From: Propionibacterium sp.
GTDB taxonomy: Bacteria; Actinomycetota; Actinomycetes; Actinomycetales; Actinomycetaceae
Assembly: GCA_030460725.1 (NCBI GenBank)
Contig: JAKECL010000019.1
Coordinates: 1-11,606, forward strand
Direction of reading: 5' to 3'
Length of the DNA stretch: 11,606 nt
Each line of letters opens with the position of its first letter. Positions within the stretch are counted from its first letter, which is position 1. The notes beneath the pieces were generated by a model. That model saw only the letters and a program-made list of their open reading frames with translations, had not been told where the DNA came from and searched no databases. The position numbers were made by a program, and so were the translations under genes. Below are positions 1 to 7,360 of this stretch, piece after piece.

Positions 1-12
1 TAGCGTGGACGC

Positions 13-849
13 ATGGAACAGCCCGCACGCCACGCTGCCGCCCCCGCCGAGACCCCCCTTGAGCGCGCTGCCCGGGCAGCCTCCGTCATCGCCGATCGCT
101 CCGGCATCGCGCACCACGACCTCGCCCTCGTCCTGGGGTCGGGGTGGGGCCAGGCCGCAGACCTCATCGGCGAGACGGTCTCCGAGATCCCCGCCGCCGA
201 GGTCCCCGGCTTCCACGCCCCCGCGGTCGCCGGACACGTCCCCGTCATGCGCTCCATCCGCCTCCACGACTCCCAGCGCGTGGCCCTGGTCCTGGGCTCG
301 CGCACCCATCTCTACGAGGGTCGCGGGGTGCGCGCGGTCGCCCACGGCATGCGCACCGCGGCCGCCACGGGTGCCACCCGCGTGGTCCTCACCAACGGAT
401 GCGGGGGGCTGAACCCCGACTGGGCGCCGGGTCAGGTGGTCCTCATCCGCGACCACATCAACCTCACCGCCACCTCCCCGCTGGAGGGCGCGACCTTCGT
501 CGACCTCACCGACCTCTACAGCCAGCGTCTGCGCGACCTCGCCCACCAGGTCGATGCCTCCCTGCCCGAGGGCGTCTATGTCCAGTTCCCCGGCCCCCAC
601 TACGAGACCCCCGCCGAGGTCCGCATGGCCGGTATCATCGGAGGCGACCTGGTGGGAATGTCCACCACCCTGGAGGCCATCGCCGCACGCGAGGCGGGGA
701 TGGAGGTCCTCGGGCTCTCGCTCATGACAAACCTGGCCGCGGGGATCTCCCCCACTCCCCTCTCCCACGCGGAGGTGCTGGAGGCCGGGCAGGAGGCCGC
801 CCCGCGCATCGCCCGCCTGCTGGCCGACATCGTGGCGCGCATGGAGTGA
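13..849 (+). CDS. punA: Purine nucleoside phosphorylase, trimeric type (278 aa)
   Basis: Cytoplasmic enzyme that cleaves purine (deoxy)nucleosides with phosphate to free base and (deoxy)ribose-1-phosphate. Visible family motifs: phosphate-binding GSGWG at residues 42-46, SRTHLYEG at 96-103 (family RxHxYEG), TNGCGG at 127-132, FPGPHYETPAE at 192-202, and VGMSTTLEA at 214-222 with the substrate-contact Met. Asn240 in MTNLAAG corresponds to the Asn that selects 6-oxopurines, so inosine and guanosine are the likely substrates rather than adenosine or methylthioadenosine. The length matches the 265-290 aa family. The ATG at 13 is the first start after an in-frame TAG at 1-3; only 12 nt upstream are visible, so neither promoter nor a clear ribosome-binding site can be judged. 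It lies 440 bp before a phospho-sugar mutase on the same strand, an arrangement also known in mycobacteria. The family call is firm; the punA symbol is by family. Confidence 0.95.
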   Translation: MEQPARHAAAPAETPLERAARAASVIADRSGIAHHDLALVLGSGWGQAADLIGETVSEIPAAEVPGFHAPAVAGHVPVMRSIRLHDSQRVALVLGSRTHLYEGRGVRAVAHGMRTAAATGATRVVLTNGCGGLNPDWAPGQVVLIRDHINLTATSPLEGATFVDLTDLYSQRLRDLAHQVDASLPEGVYVQFPGPHYETPAEVRMAGIIGGDLVGMSTTLEAIAAREAGMEVLGLSLMTNLAAGISPTPLSHAEVLEAGQEAAPRIARLLADIVARME

Positions 850-855
850 CGAGGG

Positions 856-874
856 CGGGCGCGCCTCGCGCCCG
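856..874 (+). terminator. GC hairpin just after the PNP stop
   Basis: An 8-bp perfect stem (856-863 with 867-874) closes a 3-nt CCT loop only 6 nt after the PNP stop codon. No T-run follows. GC-rich hairpins lacking a U tract are common at gene ends in actinomycetes, so a terminator or 3'-end stabiliser is the likely role. Termination itself is inferred. Confidence 0.45.
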
Positions 875-904
875 GTGCGACCGGCTGCCACCCCGGGTCC
901 CCGG

Positions 905-947
905 TTCCCCGCTTCCCGCTTCCCGCTTCCCGCTTCCCGCTTCCCGC
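905..947. repeat. Tandem heptamer repeat TTCCCGC
   Basis: Five perfect head-to-tail copies of TTCCCGC occupy 913-947, preceded by one 8-bp variant (TTCCCCGC, 905-912). One strand is almost pure pyrimidine. The array is intergenic, about 55 bp after the PNP stop and 340 bp before the mutase start. A 7-bp unit outside a gene can change copy number by slippage without disturbing a reading frame. Whether it acts on transcription is unknown. Confidence 0.85.
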
Positions 948-988
948 TCAATGATCGCAGCGACACCCGCGAGCGCGACCCGGCACAG

Positions 989-1077
989 GCGCCGCCCTCG
1001 TGCATGCGGAGGGCCCAGGCGTCAGCCACGAGTCGGCCAACTCGCGCCGCGCCGCCCTCGTGCGCGCGGAGGGCCCA
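989..1077. repeat. Two 29-bp near-identical hairpin repeats spaced exactly 60 bp
   Basis: Positions 989-1017 and 1049-1077 are the same 29-bp sequence with two mismatches, both at the loop centre (AT versus GC at 1004-1005 and 1064-1065). Each copy folds into a small hairpin with 6-bp arms GCCCTC and GAGGGC (994-999 with 1009-1014, and 1054-1059 with 1069-1074). The shared core GCGCCGCCCTCGT recurs at 7305-7317. Arm conservation with loop variation suggests that the structure matters. A role as terminator, binding site or REP-like dispersed element is inferred only. Confidence 0.7.
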
Positions 1078-1133
1078 CTCGGGCAGAGGCACACCGGGTT
1101 CGGCGCGGCGGCCACATCGGCACCGCGGACCTC

Positions 1134-1152
1134 GCACCACGCACCACGCACC
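1134..1152. repeat. Short tandem heptamer GCACCAC, about 2.7 copies
   Basis: GCACCAC at 1134-1140 and 1141-1147 is followed by a partial GCACC at 1148-1152. This is a second, unrelated 7-bp tandem repeat in the same PNP-mutase spacer. It is short and could be chance in GC-rich DNA. No function can be assigned. Confidence 0.5.
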
Positions 1153-1181
1153 GAAGAGGAACGGCCTCGCGCCACGCACGC

Positions 1182-1187
1182 TAGGCT
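1182..1187 (+). promoter_or_regulatory. Possible -10 element (TAGGCT) upstream of the mutase
   Basis: TAGGCT fits the actinobacterial -10 pattern TANNNT and is one of few AT-containing hexamers in the spacer. It would place the transcript start about 95 nt before the ATG at 1290. No convincing TTGAC-like -35 lies 16-18 bp upstream. The assignment is weak. Confidence 0.25.
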
Positions 1188-1289
1188 GGGAGGCCGGATC
1201 CGACCGGGGAGACCCCCGGTGCCCACGAGGCGCGGATCGGGACTGCAAGCACCGGGGACGCAGACTCCGGGAACGGAAGCGGAGGAACG

Positions 1290-3002
1290 ATGACCTCATA
1301 CGACGTGGATACCGTCCAGGCGTGGATCGAGGACGATCCCGACCAGGTCACGGCCGGGGAACTGGCTGACCTGCTCACGGCCGCGCAGTCAGGGGAGGCA
1401 GCCGCGGCGACAGAACTCGCCGACCGCTTCTCCGGACTGCTGGAGTTCGGCACCGCCGGCCTGCGCGGACACCTCGGGGGTGGCCCCCACCGCATGAACA
1501 GGGCCGTGGTCATCCGCGCGGCCGCAGGCCTGATGAAGGTCCTCCACAACCATGTCGGAGACGGGTTCACCGTCGTCATCGGCTACGACGCCCGGTACAA
1601 CTCGCACCGTTTCGCGCTGGACACCGCGGCCGTCGCCGTCGCGGCGGGGGGTCGTGCCTTCCTGCTCCCGCGCGCACTGCCCACCCCGGTCACGGCCTTC
1701 GCTCTGCGCCATCTGGGCTGTGACGCCGCGGTCATGGTCACCGCCTCCCACAATCCGCCCGAGGACAACGGGTACAAGGTCTACCTCGGCGGGCGCGTGG
1801 TCACCGACGGCGGACAGGGCGCCCAGATCGTGCCGCCCTTCGACCGCGAGATCTTCGAGGCCATCACCGCAGTGCCCTCCGTGGCATCTGTGGCGCGCGC
1901 CGAGTCTGGCTGGGAGGTCCTGGGCGAGGACATCCTCGAGGCCTACATCGACCGCGCGGTCTCACTGGTGCCCGCGGGCGCCAAGGACCTGCGTGTCGTG
2001 CTCACCTCCATGCACGGGGTCGGAGGTGCCCCCGCCCTGGAGGCGCTCCACCGTGCAGGCTTCTCCGATGTCCACGTCGTCGCCGAGCAGCAGGAGCCCG
2101 ACCCGGACTTCCCGACCGTCCGCTTCCCCAACCCCGAGGAACCGGGGGCCCTGGACCTGTCCATGGAGCTGGCGCGGCGCGTGGATGCCGACATCATCCT
2201 GGCCAATGACCCCGACGCGGACCGCTGCTCGGCGGCCGTGCCCGACCCGACGGTGGATGGCGGGTGGCGCCAGCTCTCCGGCGACGAGGTCGGTGACGTG
2301 CTGGGCCTGCAGGCCGCGCGCGAGCATCGCGGCGAGGGATCCGGCGAGGGCGTGTCGGCCCGGGGAGCGATCCTGGCGAACTCGATCGTCTCCTCCCGCC
2401 TGCTGGGGCGCATCGCCGCCACCCACGGGGTGGGACACCGCAATACGCTGACCGGCTTCAAGTGGATCTCGCGCGTGGAGGGCCTGGTCTTCGGGTACGA
2501 GGAGGCGCTCGGCTACTGCGTGGACCCCGACCACGTGCGTGACAAGGACGGGATCTCCGCCTGCCTGAAGCTGGCGACGCTGGCATGGCAGCGCAAGGAG
2601 GCGGGTGAGAGCCTGCTGGGCGTCCTGGACGAGCTGGCCGTCGAGTACGGCCTGCACGCGACGTCGCCGCTGACCATCCGCGTGGAGGACCTGTCCCTGA
2701 TCGCCACCGGTATGGCCAACCTCCGCGCCCACGGTGTGCCCTCCCTGGCGGGCTCCGAGGTCGTGGAGACCATTGACCTGTCCCTGGGATCCCCGGAACT
2801 GCCTCCCACCGACGGATTGTCCTTCCGCACCGCGGCGGATGACCGGGTGGTCGCGCGCCCCTCGGGCACCGAGCCGAAGCTCAAGTGCTACTGCGAGGTC
2901 ATCGTGCCCGTGCGTGGCGGCGACGTGGCGGCAGCGCGCGTGGAAGCTGCAGCGCGACTGGAAGCGGTGAAGGACGACATGAGGGCCGCCCTGGGGATCT
3001 GA
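1290..3002 (+). CDS. PGM2/PmmB-like phospho-sugar mutase, probable phosphopentomutase (570 aa)
   Basis: Alpha-D-phosphohexomutase superfamily enzyme that moves phosphate between C1 and C5/C6 of sugar phosphates through a phosphoserine. Landmarks occur in the canonical order: FGTAGLRG at residues 53-60, the catalytic loop TASHNP at 151-156 with Ser153, the Mg2+ loop DPDADR at 307-312, the sugar-specificity loop GYEEALGY at 402-409, DKDG at 418-421, and the phosphate-binding RPSGTEPK at 523-530. The FGTAGLRG opening, the RMN at 68-70 and the 570-aa length match the PGM2/PmmB branch rather than the roughly 450-aa phosphomannomutases. Human PGM2 is mainly a phosphopentomutase. With PNP upstream, a pyrimidine phosphorylase and DeoC nearby and no deoB in view, ribose-1-phosphate to ribose-5-phosphate is the likely reaction here; glucose or mannose phosphates remain possible. 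GGAGG at 1281-1285, 4 nt before the ATG, supports the start. Confidence 0.93.
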   Translation: MTSYDVDTVQAWIEDDPDQVTAGELADLLTAAQSGEAAAATELADRFSGLLEFGTAGLRGHLGGGPHRMNRAVVIRAAAGLMKVLHNHVGDGFTVVIGYDARYNSHRFALDTAAVAVAAGGRAFLLPRALPTPVTAFALRHLGCDAAVMVTASHNPPEDNGYKVYLGGRVVTDGGQGAQIVPPFDREIFEAITAVPSVASVARAESGWEVLGEDILEAYIDRAVSLVPAGAKDLRVVLTSMHGVGGAPALEALHRAGFSDVHVVAEQQEPDPDFPTVRFPNPEEPGALDLSMELARRVDADIILANDPDADRCSAAVPDPTVDGGWRQLSGDEVGDVLGLQAAREHRGEGSGEGVSARGAILANSIVSSRLLGRIAATHGVGHRNTLTGFKWISRVEGLVFGYEEALGYCVDPDHVRDKDGISACLKLATLAWQRKEAGESLLGVLDELAVEYGLHATSPLTIRVEDLSLIATGMANLRAHGVPSLAGSEVVETIDLSLGSPELPPTDGLSFRTAADDRVVARPSGTEPKLKCYCEVIVPVRGGDVAAARVEAAARLEAVKDDMRAALGI

Positions 3003-3045
3003 ACGGTCGGCAGAGGCGGACCCCAACGGATCGTCAGGTGATCAC

Positions 3046-3345
3046 ATGGAACTCAACTCCTGCGTGCACGAGGACGCGCGACGCCGTTTCTTCCGCGACG
3101 GGCGTCTCCTCGACCTTCCCAGGCGTCGGAAGAGCCGGGAGCCTGTGCTCGACCTCGTGACCGTCAGTCTCCTCGACGAAGGCGAGCACCTCGGCGAGCG
3201 GGAACTCACGGCGCGCCTGGCGCGGATCGTGGACGACGCGGTGTTCATGCGTCGCCTGCTCGTGGACTCCGGTCGCATCCTCAGGACTGCGGACGGCAGT
3301 GACTACTGGCTGGGGACGCTTCCCCCGATCGACTCGGAGGTCTGA
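3046..3345 (+). CDS. Stand-alone DUF2087 protein (99 aa)
   Basis: Small, charged, soluble-looking protein without signal peptide or membrane segment. The pattern RRFFRDGRLLDLP (13-25), RRKSR (27-31), GERELTARL (50-58), DDAVFMRRLLVDSG (63-76) and a final R-x-x-D-G-x-x-YWL (80-89) matches the DUF2087 domain, recognised from memory of the family. In other proteins this domain often sits at the C-terminus of ArsR-type winged-helix regulators or acetyltransferases; here it is alone and fills the whole protein. Its biochemical function is unknown, and a nucleic-acid-related or regulatory role is only inferred. AGGTG at 3036-3040, 5 nt before the ATG, is a reasonable ribosome-binding site. It starts 43 bp after the mutase stop on the same strand, so co-transcription is likely. 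It is the last + strand gene before the convergent repeat array. Confidence 0.82.
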   Translation: MELNSCVHEDARRRFFRDGRLLDLPRRRKSREPVLDLVTVSLLDEGEHLGERELTARLARIVDDAVFMRRLLVDSGRILRTADGSDYWLGTLPPIDSEV

Positions 3346-3605
3346 GGCGCCGACCTGCATGCTCCCGTCAGCCTGCGACAGACCATGCTCCACCCGTGGT
3401 CGCGCACCACTGCTTGCTGGTGCCTGTGACCTGGCACGACGCGGGGTGTTCGTCGGCATCGGCCGGATGTCGCTCGACCCCTGTCTGCGGCGTCGCCCTC
3501 GTCGACGCGGGTGATGCCGCCATGGTGCGGTTCCTCGCGCAGAGGCACGGGTGGAGGGGAGGGGCGCCCACGGGTCGACCCGGGCGAGGGACGCTGACAA
3601 AGATG
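3346..3605. other. Non-coding stretch between the DUF2087 gene and the repeat array
   Basis: No recognisable gene, RNA or mobile element is seen. Open frames cross it on both strands, but their translations are low-complexity Arg/Pro/Ala/Ser, resemble no family and lack a convincing ribosome-binding site. One modest inverted repeat (GCGTCG at 3490-3495 with CGACGC at 3503-3508) is present. Together with the adjacent repeats this forms the 367-bp gap between convergent transcription units. Confidence 0.5.
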
Positions 3606-3708
3606 AGGACGGACCTCGGCACAGAACAGGACGGACCTCGCCAGAAAACAGGACGGACTTCGCCAGAGGGTGGCGAAGTCCGTCCTGTTTGGGCTCGAAG
3701 TCCGTCCT
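3606..3708. repeat. Array of 22-bp units: three direct, then two inverted
   Basis: AGGACGGACYTCG begins at 3606, 3628 and 3650, giving three head-to-tail units with an exact 22-bp period. After the centre, its reverse complement (CGAAGTCCGTCCT) occupies 3674-3686 and 3696-3708, again 22 bp apart. The unit tails are also related (CAGAAC, CAGAAAAC, CAGAGGGT). The array ends 4 nt before the deoC stop codon. Every direct unit can in principle pair with either inverted unit, giving several alternative hairpins, of which the central one is perfect. It is not a CRISPR array because there are no unique spacers. The location suggests termination or insulation between convergent genes; a repeated protein-binding site is an alternative. 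Confidence 0.85.
3646..3690. terminator. Perfect 20-bp hairpin, likely bidirectional terminator
   Basis: Positions 3646-3665 are exactly complementary to 3671-3690 around a 5-nt GAGGG loop. Read on the - strand, the right-hand arm ends GTTTTC, a short T-run suitable for intrinsic termination of the deoC transcript. Read on the + strand it ends in TTT before GGG. Its position between the stops of the DUF2087 gene and deoC fits a terminator serving both strands. Stem and loop are seen directly; function is inferred. Confidence 0.75.
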
Positions 3709-3712
3709 GGGA

Positions 3713-4366
3713 TCAGGCTGGCAGGGAGTCGAGGACCGAGCGTGAGGCCGACAGGCCCAGACGGGATGCCCCTGCGGCCACCATTGCCTCCGCTGCCTCA
3801 GCCGTGCGGATGCCCCCGGAAGCCTTGACCCCCAGCCGGTCCCCCACCGTCTGGCGCATGAGCTCCACGGCGTGCACCGAGGCACCACCGGCGGGGTGGA
3901 ACCCGGTGGAGGTCTTCACGTAATCGGCGCCAGCCGTCTCCGACGCCTTGCAGGCAGCCACGATCTCCTCATCCGTGAGCACGGCCGACTCGATGATGAC
4001 CTTGAGCAACGCGCCTTCGCAGGCCTCTCGCACCGCGCGGATGTCCTCCTCCACCCCCGTCCAGTCCCCCTGCTTGGCCAGGCCGAGGTTGATGACCATG
4101 TCGACCTCCTGGGCTCCGTCGGCCACCGCGCGAGCGGCTTCCGCGGCCTTGACCTCGGACTTGTGGGCTCCGGAGGGGAAGCCGCACACACAGGCGACGT
4201 GCAGGCCCTCCGGCGCGTCCACCGGCAGCAACGAGGGCGAGACGCAGACGGAGTATGTCCCCAGTTCAGCCGCCTCCGCGACGAGGGCGCGCACGTCCGC
4301 ATCCGTCGCCTCCGGCTTGAGCAGCGTGTGGTCGATCATGGCGGCCAGTTCGGATCGAGTGGTCAT
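3713..4366 (-). CDS. deoC: Deoxyribose-phosphate aldolase (217 aa)
   Basis: Class I aldolase that splits 2-deoxyribose-5-phosphate into acetaldehyde and glyceraldehyde-3-phosphate, the last step of deoxynucleoside breakdown in the cytoplasm. The TIM-barrel signature is complete: IDHTLLKPEA at residues 11-20, CVCGFPSG at 59-66, EVDMVINLG at 87-95 with catalytic Asp89, DYVKTSTGF at 148-156 with Schiff-base Lys151, and VKASGGIRT at 180-188 with the second lysine, Lys181. The length fits the short bacterial DeoC form. The reading frame stays open far upstream, but the ATG at 4366 begins the conserved domain and has AAGGA 6 nt before it. A 5-bp inverted repeat (4386-4390 with 4397-4401) sits in the leader. 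It is separated from the upstream gene by 223 bp that include a hairpin, so it may have its own promoter or depend on readthrough. It ends against the convergent repeat array. Confidence 0.96.
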   Translation of the reverse strand: MTTRSELAAMIDHTLLKPEATDADVRALVAEAAELGTYSVCVSPSLLPVDAPEGLHVACVCGFPSGAHKSEVKAAEAARAVADGAQEVDMVINLGLAKQGDWTGVEEDIRAVREACEGALLKVIIESAVLTDEEIVAACKASETAGADYVKTSTGFHPAGGASVHAVELMRQTVGDRLGVKASGGIRTAEAAEAMVAAGASRLGLSASRSVLDSLPA

Positions 4367-4528
4367 GGTGAGTCCTTCCGTGTCTCCCGGCACTGACCGG
4401 GATCGATGTGTGGGTCTGTCATTCAGGGCGTGGTGGAGGGTGCCGCAGGGGTGACTCCTGCAGTGCCCGCAGTGGTCCGGTTCCCCCCGGGCACAGGGGT
4501 GCGGCACCGGGGCGCGGGAACGCGAGCG

Positions 4529-4547
4529 GGGCCCGGTGCCCGGGCCC
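4529..4547 (-). terminator. GC hairpin between the peptidase-like gene and deoC
   Basis: An 8-bp perfect stem (GGGCCCGG at 4529-4536 with CCGGGCCC at 4540-4547) encloses a 3-nt loop, 43 bp beyond the stop codon at 4590. There is no T-run. It could be a weak or factor-assisted terminator, or a processing site that separates deoC from the upstream genes. No clear -10/-35 pair is seen in the rest of 4367-4589. Confidence 0.4.
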
Positions 4548-4589
4548 TCCCGGCCGGGGACAGCTCCGGTCCCACGATTCTGGCAGTGG

Positions 4590-5545
4590 TCACGGTCGGG
4601 GCACCACCGCGAACAGTGGGCGGCTCCAGTGACCGAACGGCGCTCCGGGCAGGGGCGCCGAGCCCTGGAACACGGTTCGGGGGACCTCGGTGACCATGCC
4701 CGAGGAGGGCTCGAACACCGTGAATGCCCCGGCGTGGCGGCCACCCGCCAGCAGGGCCACGACGTGGCGGGGAACCAGGTCCAGGCCCCACTGGCCGACC
4801 AGTTCCGCGGCGCGTGGGCCAAGACGGTGCCAGATGCCCGACCCGTCCGTGGCGACAGGGCCCGCCCCTGCGGGTCTCGAAGACGCGGCGGGCCCCGAGG
4901 TGGGGACGCCAGGATCCGTGGCGGGTCCCCTCAGCAATCCCCGCACGAATCCCCCCACCGATCGCGACACCGATCCCCACACCGAGTCCGCGCCGCTCGA
5001 CACCGGTGTTTCCCGACCCCCCACGTAGAGGAAGACGTCGCGGCCGGACGCCAGTGCTTCCTCCGTGGCGCGCAGCGTACCCTCTCCCCAGGGCAGGAGG
5101 TGGTGGGCGTACCCGGTGGCGCCGCCTGCCAGTGACGCCAGCGCCCAGGGCGATGTCCCCCAGGCCTGTGGCCAGGGCAGCACGGTACGGGCGGCCAGTG
5201 AATGCAGTCGCTGCTGGACCCGGAGGTGGTGGTCGCGTCCCGCCCCCAGGTAGCCGGGCAGGGCCCCCGTGCGGGCCGCCACCACAGCAAGAGCGGCGAT
5301 CCCGCAGGTGGTGGGATCCACCTGGGCAGGCAACCGCCGCGCCACCACGGGCAGGCCACCCACGTGGTCCGATGCAGCACCCGACTGGCCGGGCAGCCCG
5401 CGGCATTGCTCGGATGCCGTGGAGCGGGCCCCATTGGGCGCGGCCGGGGACGGGTCTCCACCCCCAGATCGCGCACCACCCGGCGCCGACGCCCCCGACC
5501 CGCCGGTCTCCGGCACAACGCTCGTCGGAGAATCACCCAGAGGCG

Positions 5546-5549
<4 letters not shown>
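4590..5549 (-). CDS. Unrecognised protein with papain/C39-like Q-C-H pattern (319 aa)
   Basis: No family is recognised with certainty. Residues 1-65 are Pro/Gly/Ser/Ala-rich, probably disordered, with no signal peptide or membrane helix. A compact domain follows: Q76 sits six residues before C82 in a DPTTCGIAAL motif (78-87), the spacing of oxyanion Gln and nucleophile Cys in papain-fold peptidases. A WPQAWGTSPWALA motif lies at 126-138, and PRHVVALL at 260-267 offers H262, followed by FEPSSG (279-284), where an Asp, Asn or Glu could complete a triad. Between them (189-208) are tetrapeptide repeats and a low-complexity linker. The GTG start overlaps the deoA stop as GTGA, and no Shine-Dalgarno is visible, so translation should depend on ribosomes ending deoA. 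Gene reality is fairly secure from coupling and motif-like blocks. A cysteine peptidase, transglutaminase-like protein or inactive papain-fold protein are the options; the substrate is unknown. Confidence 0.72.
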
Positions 5550-6840
<1,291 letters not shown>

Positions 6841-6844
<4 letters not shown>

Positions 6845-7272
6845 ATGTCCTCCTGGATGTCGTCCCTGACCTGGTCGAGGTCGCCTGTCCCAAATGCGCC
6901 GGGCAGGACCTCCTGCATCGTCATCGTGCCACCGGGCATGGCAAGCTGCAGATCCGGCCCCCCGTGTTCCATGAGCAGCTGGCGGCAGCGCCCGCACGGC
7001 GAGATCGCGTCCCCGTGGGCGTTCACGCAGGCGAAGGCGACCAGGCGTCCTCCCCCGCTGTTGACCAGTTCGGAGACCAGTCCGCACTCTGCACACAGCG
7101 CCACCCCGTAGGCAGCGTTCTCCACATTGCATCCGGTTACCACGCGCCCGTCGTCCACCAGGGCCGCAGCCCCCACGGGGTAGCGCGAGTAGGGGACGTA
7201 GGCCCGGCCCATGGCCGCCACTGCCTCCCGGTGAAGTCCGGCCCATGTGGCCGCCCCGATCGTCTTCGCCAT
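6841..7272 (-). CDS. cdd: Cytidine deaminase (143 aa)
   Basis: Zinc enzyme that deaminates cytidine and deoxycytidine to uridine and deoxyuridine, which then become substrates of the phosphorylase downstream. Visible motifs: YSRYPVGAA at residues 28-36, substrate-binding NVENAAYG at 49-56, catalytic CAE at 60-62 with Zn ligand Cys60 and proton-shuttle Glu62, and PCGRC at 92-96 with Zn ligands Cys93 and Cys96. This is the homotetrameric short type. The residue after CAE is Cys rather than the Arg of Bacillus CDA; the same CAEC occurs in the mycobacterial enzyme, so it is a lineage trait. The ATG at 7272 follows a strong AAGGAGGAGGA site, and the frame extending to 7353 is rejected because the conserved domain begins after this start. 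It overlaps deoA by 4 nt and follows the importer genes after an 88-bp gap with a hairpin. Confidence 0.96.
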
Positions 7273-7306
7273 CAGTCCTCCTCCTTGTCCTTGCCCCTGG
7301 CGCAGC

Positions 7307-7348
7307 GCCGCCCTCGTCCACCCCACGATGCAGGGGGGCGAGGGCGGC
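7307..7348 (-). promoter_or_regulatory. 10-bp-arm hairpin in the importer-cdd gap
   Basis: GCCGCCCTCG at 7307-7316 is perfectly complementary to CGAGGGCGGC at 7339-7348, with a 22-nt interior that can pair further through CCCC and GGGG runs. It occupies most of the 88 bp between the permease stop and the cdd start, leaving the cdd ribosome-binding site free. No T-run follows on the - strand. It may be a partial terminator or an mRNA stability or processing element that lowers or separates expression of the catabolic genes relative to the importer. The 13-mer starting at 7305 also occurs at 989 and 1049. Confidence 0.55.
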
Positions 7349-7360
7349 CACACGCACCTG

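Noticed and set aside
1962..3026. A 354-codon - strand open frame across the mutase gene
   Set aside because: It is antisense to catalytic motifs of the mutase and its translation resembles no known family.
3606..3708. CRISPR-like array
   Set aside because: Units are contiguous at 22 bp without unique spacers, switch orientation, and no cas genes are nearby.
3396..3923. A + strand open frame running from the spacer through the repeat array into deoC
   Set aside because: It has no ribosome-binding site, crosses the repeats and terminator, and overlaps the antisense deoC end. It was considered as a decayed gene, but no homology is recognisable.
4367..4822. N-terminal extension of deoC
   Set aside because: The frame stays open, but the added residues are Arg/Pro/Ser-rich, overlap the end of the peptidase-like gene, and the conserved aldolase begins at the ATG at 4366 with a good ribosome-binding site.
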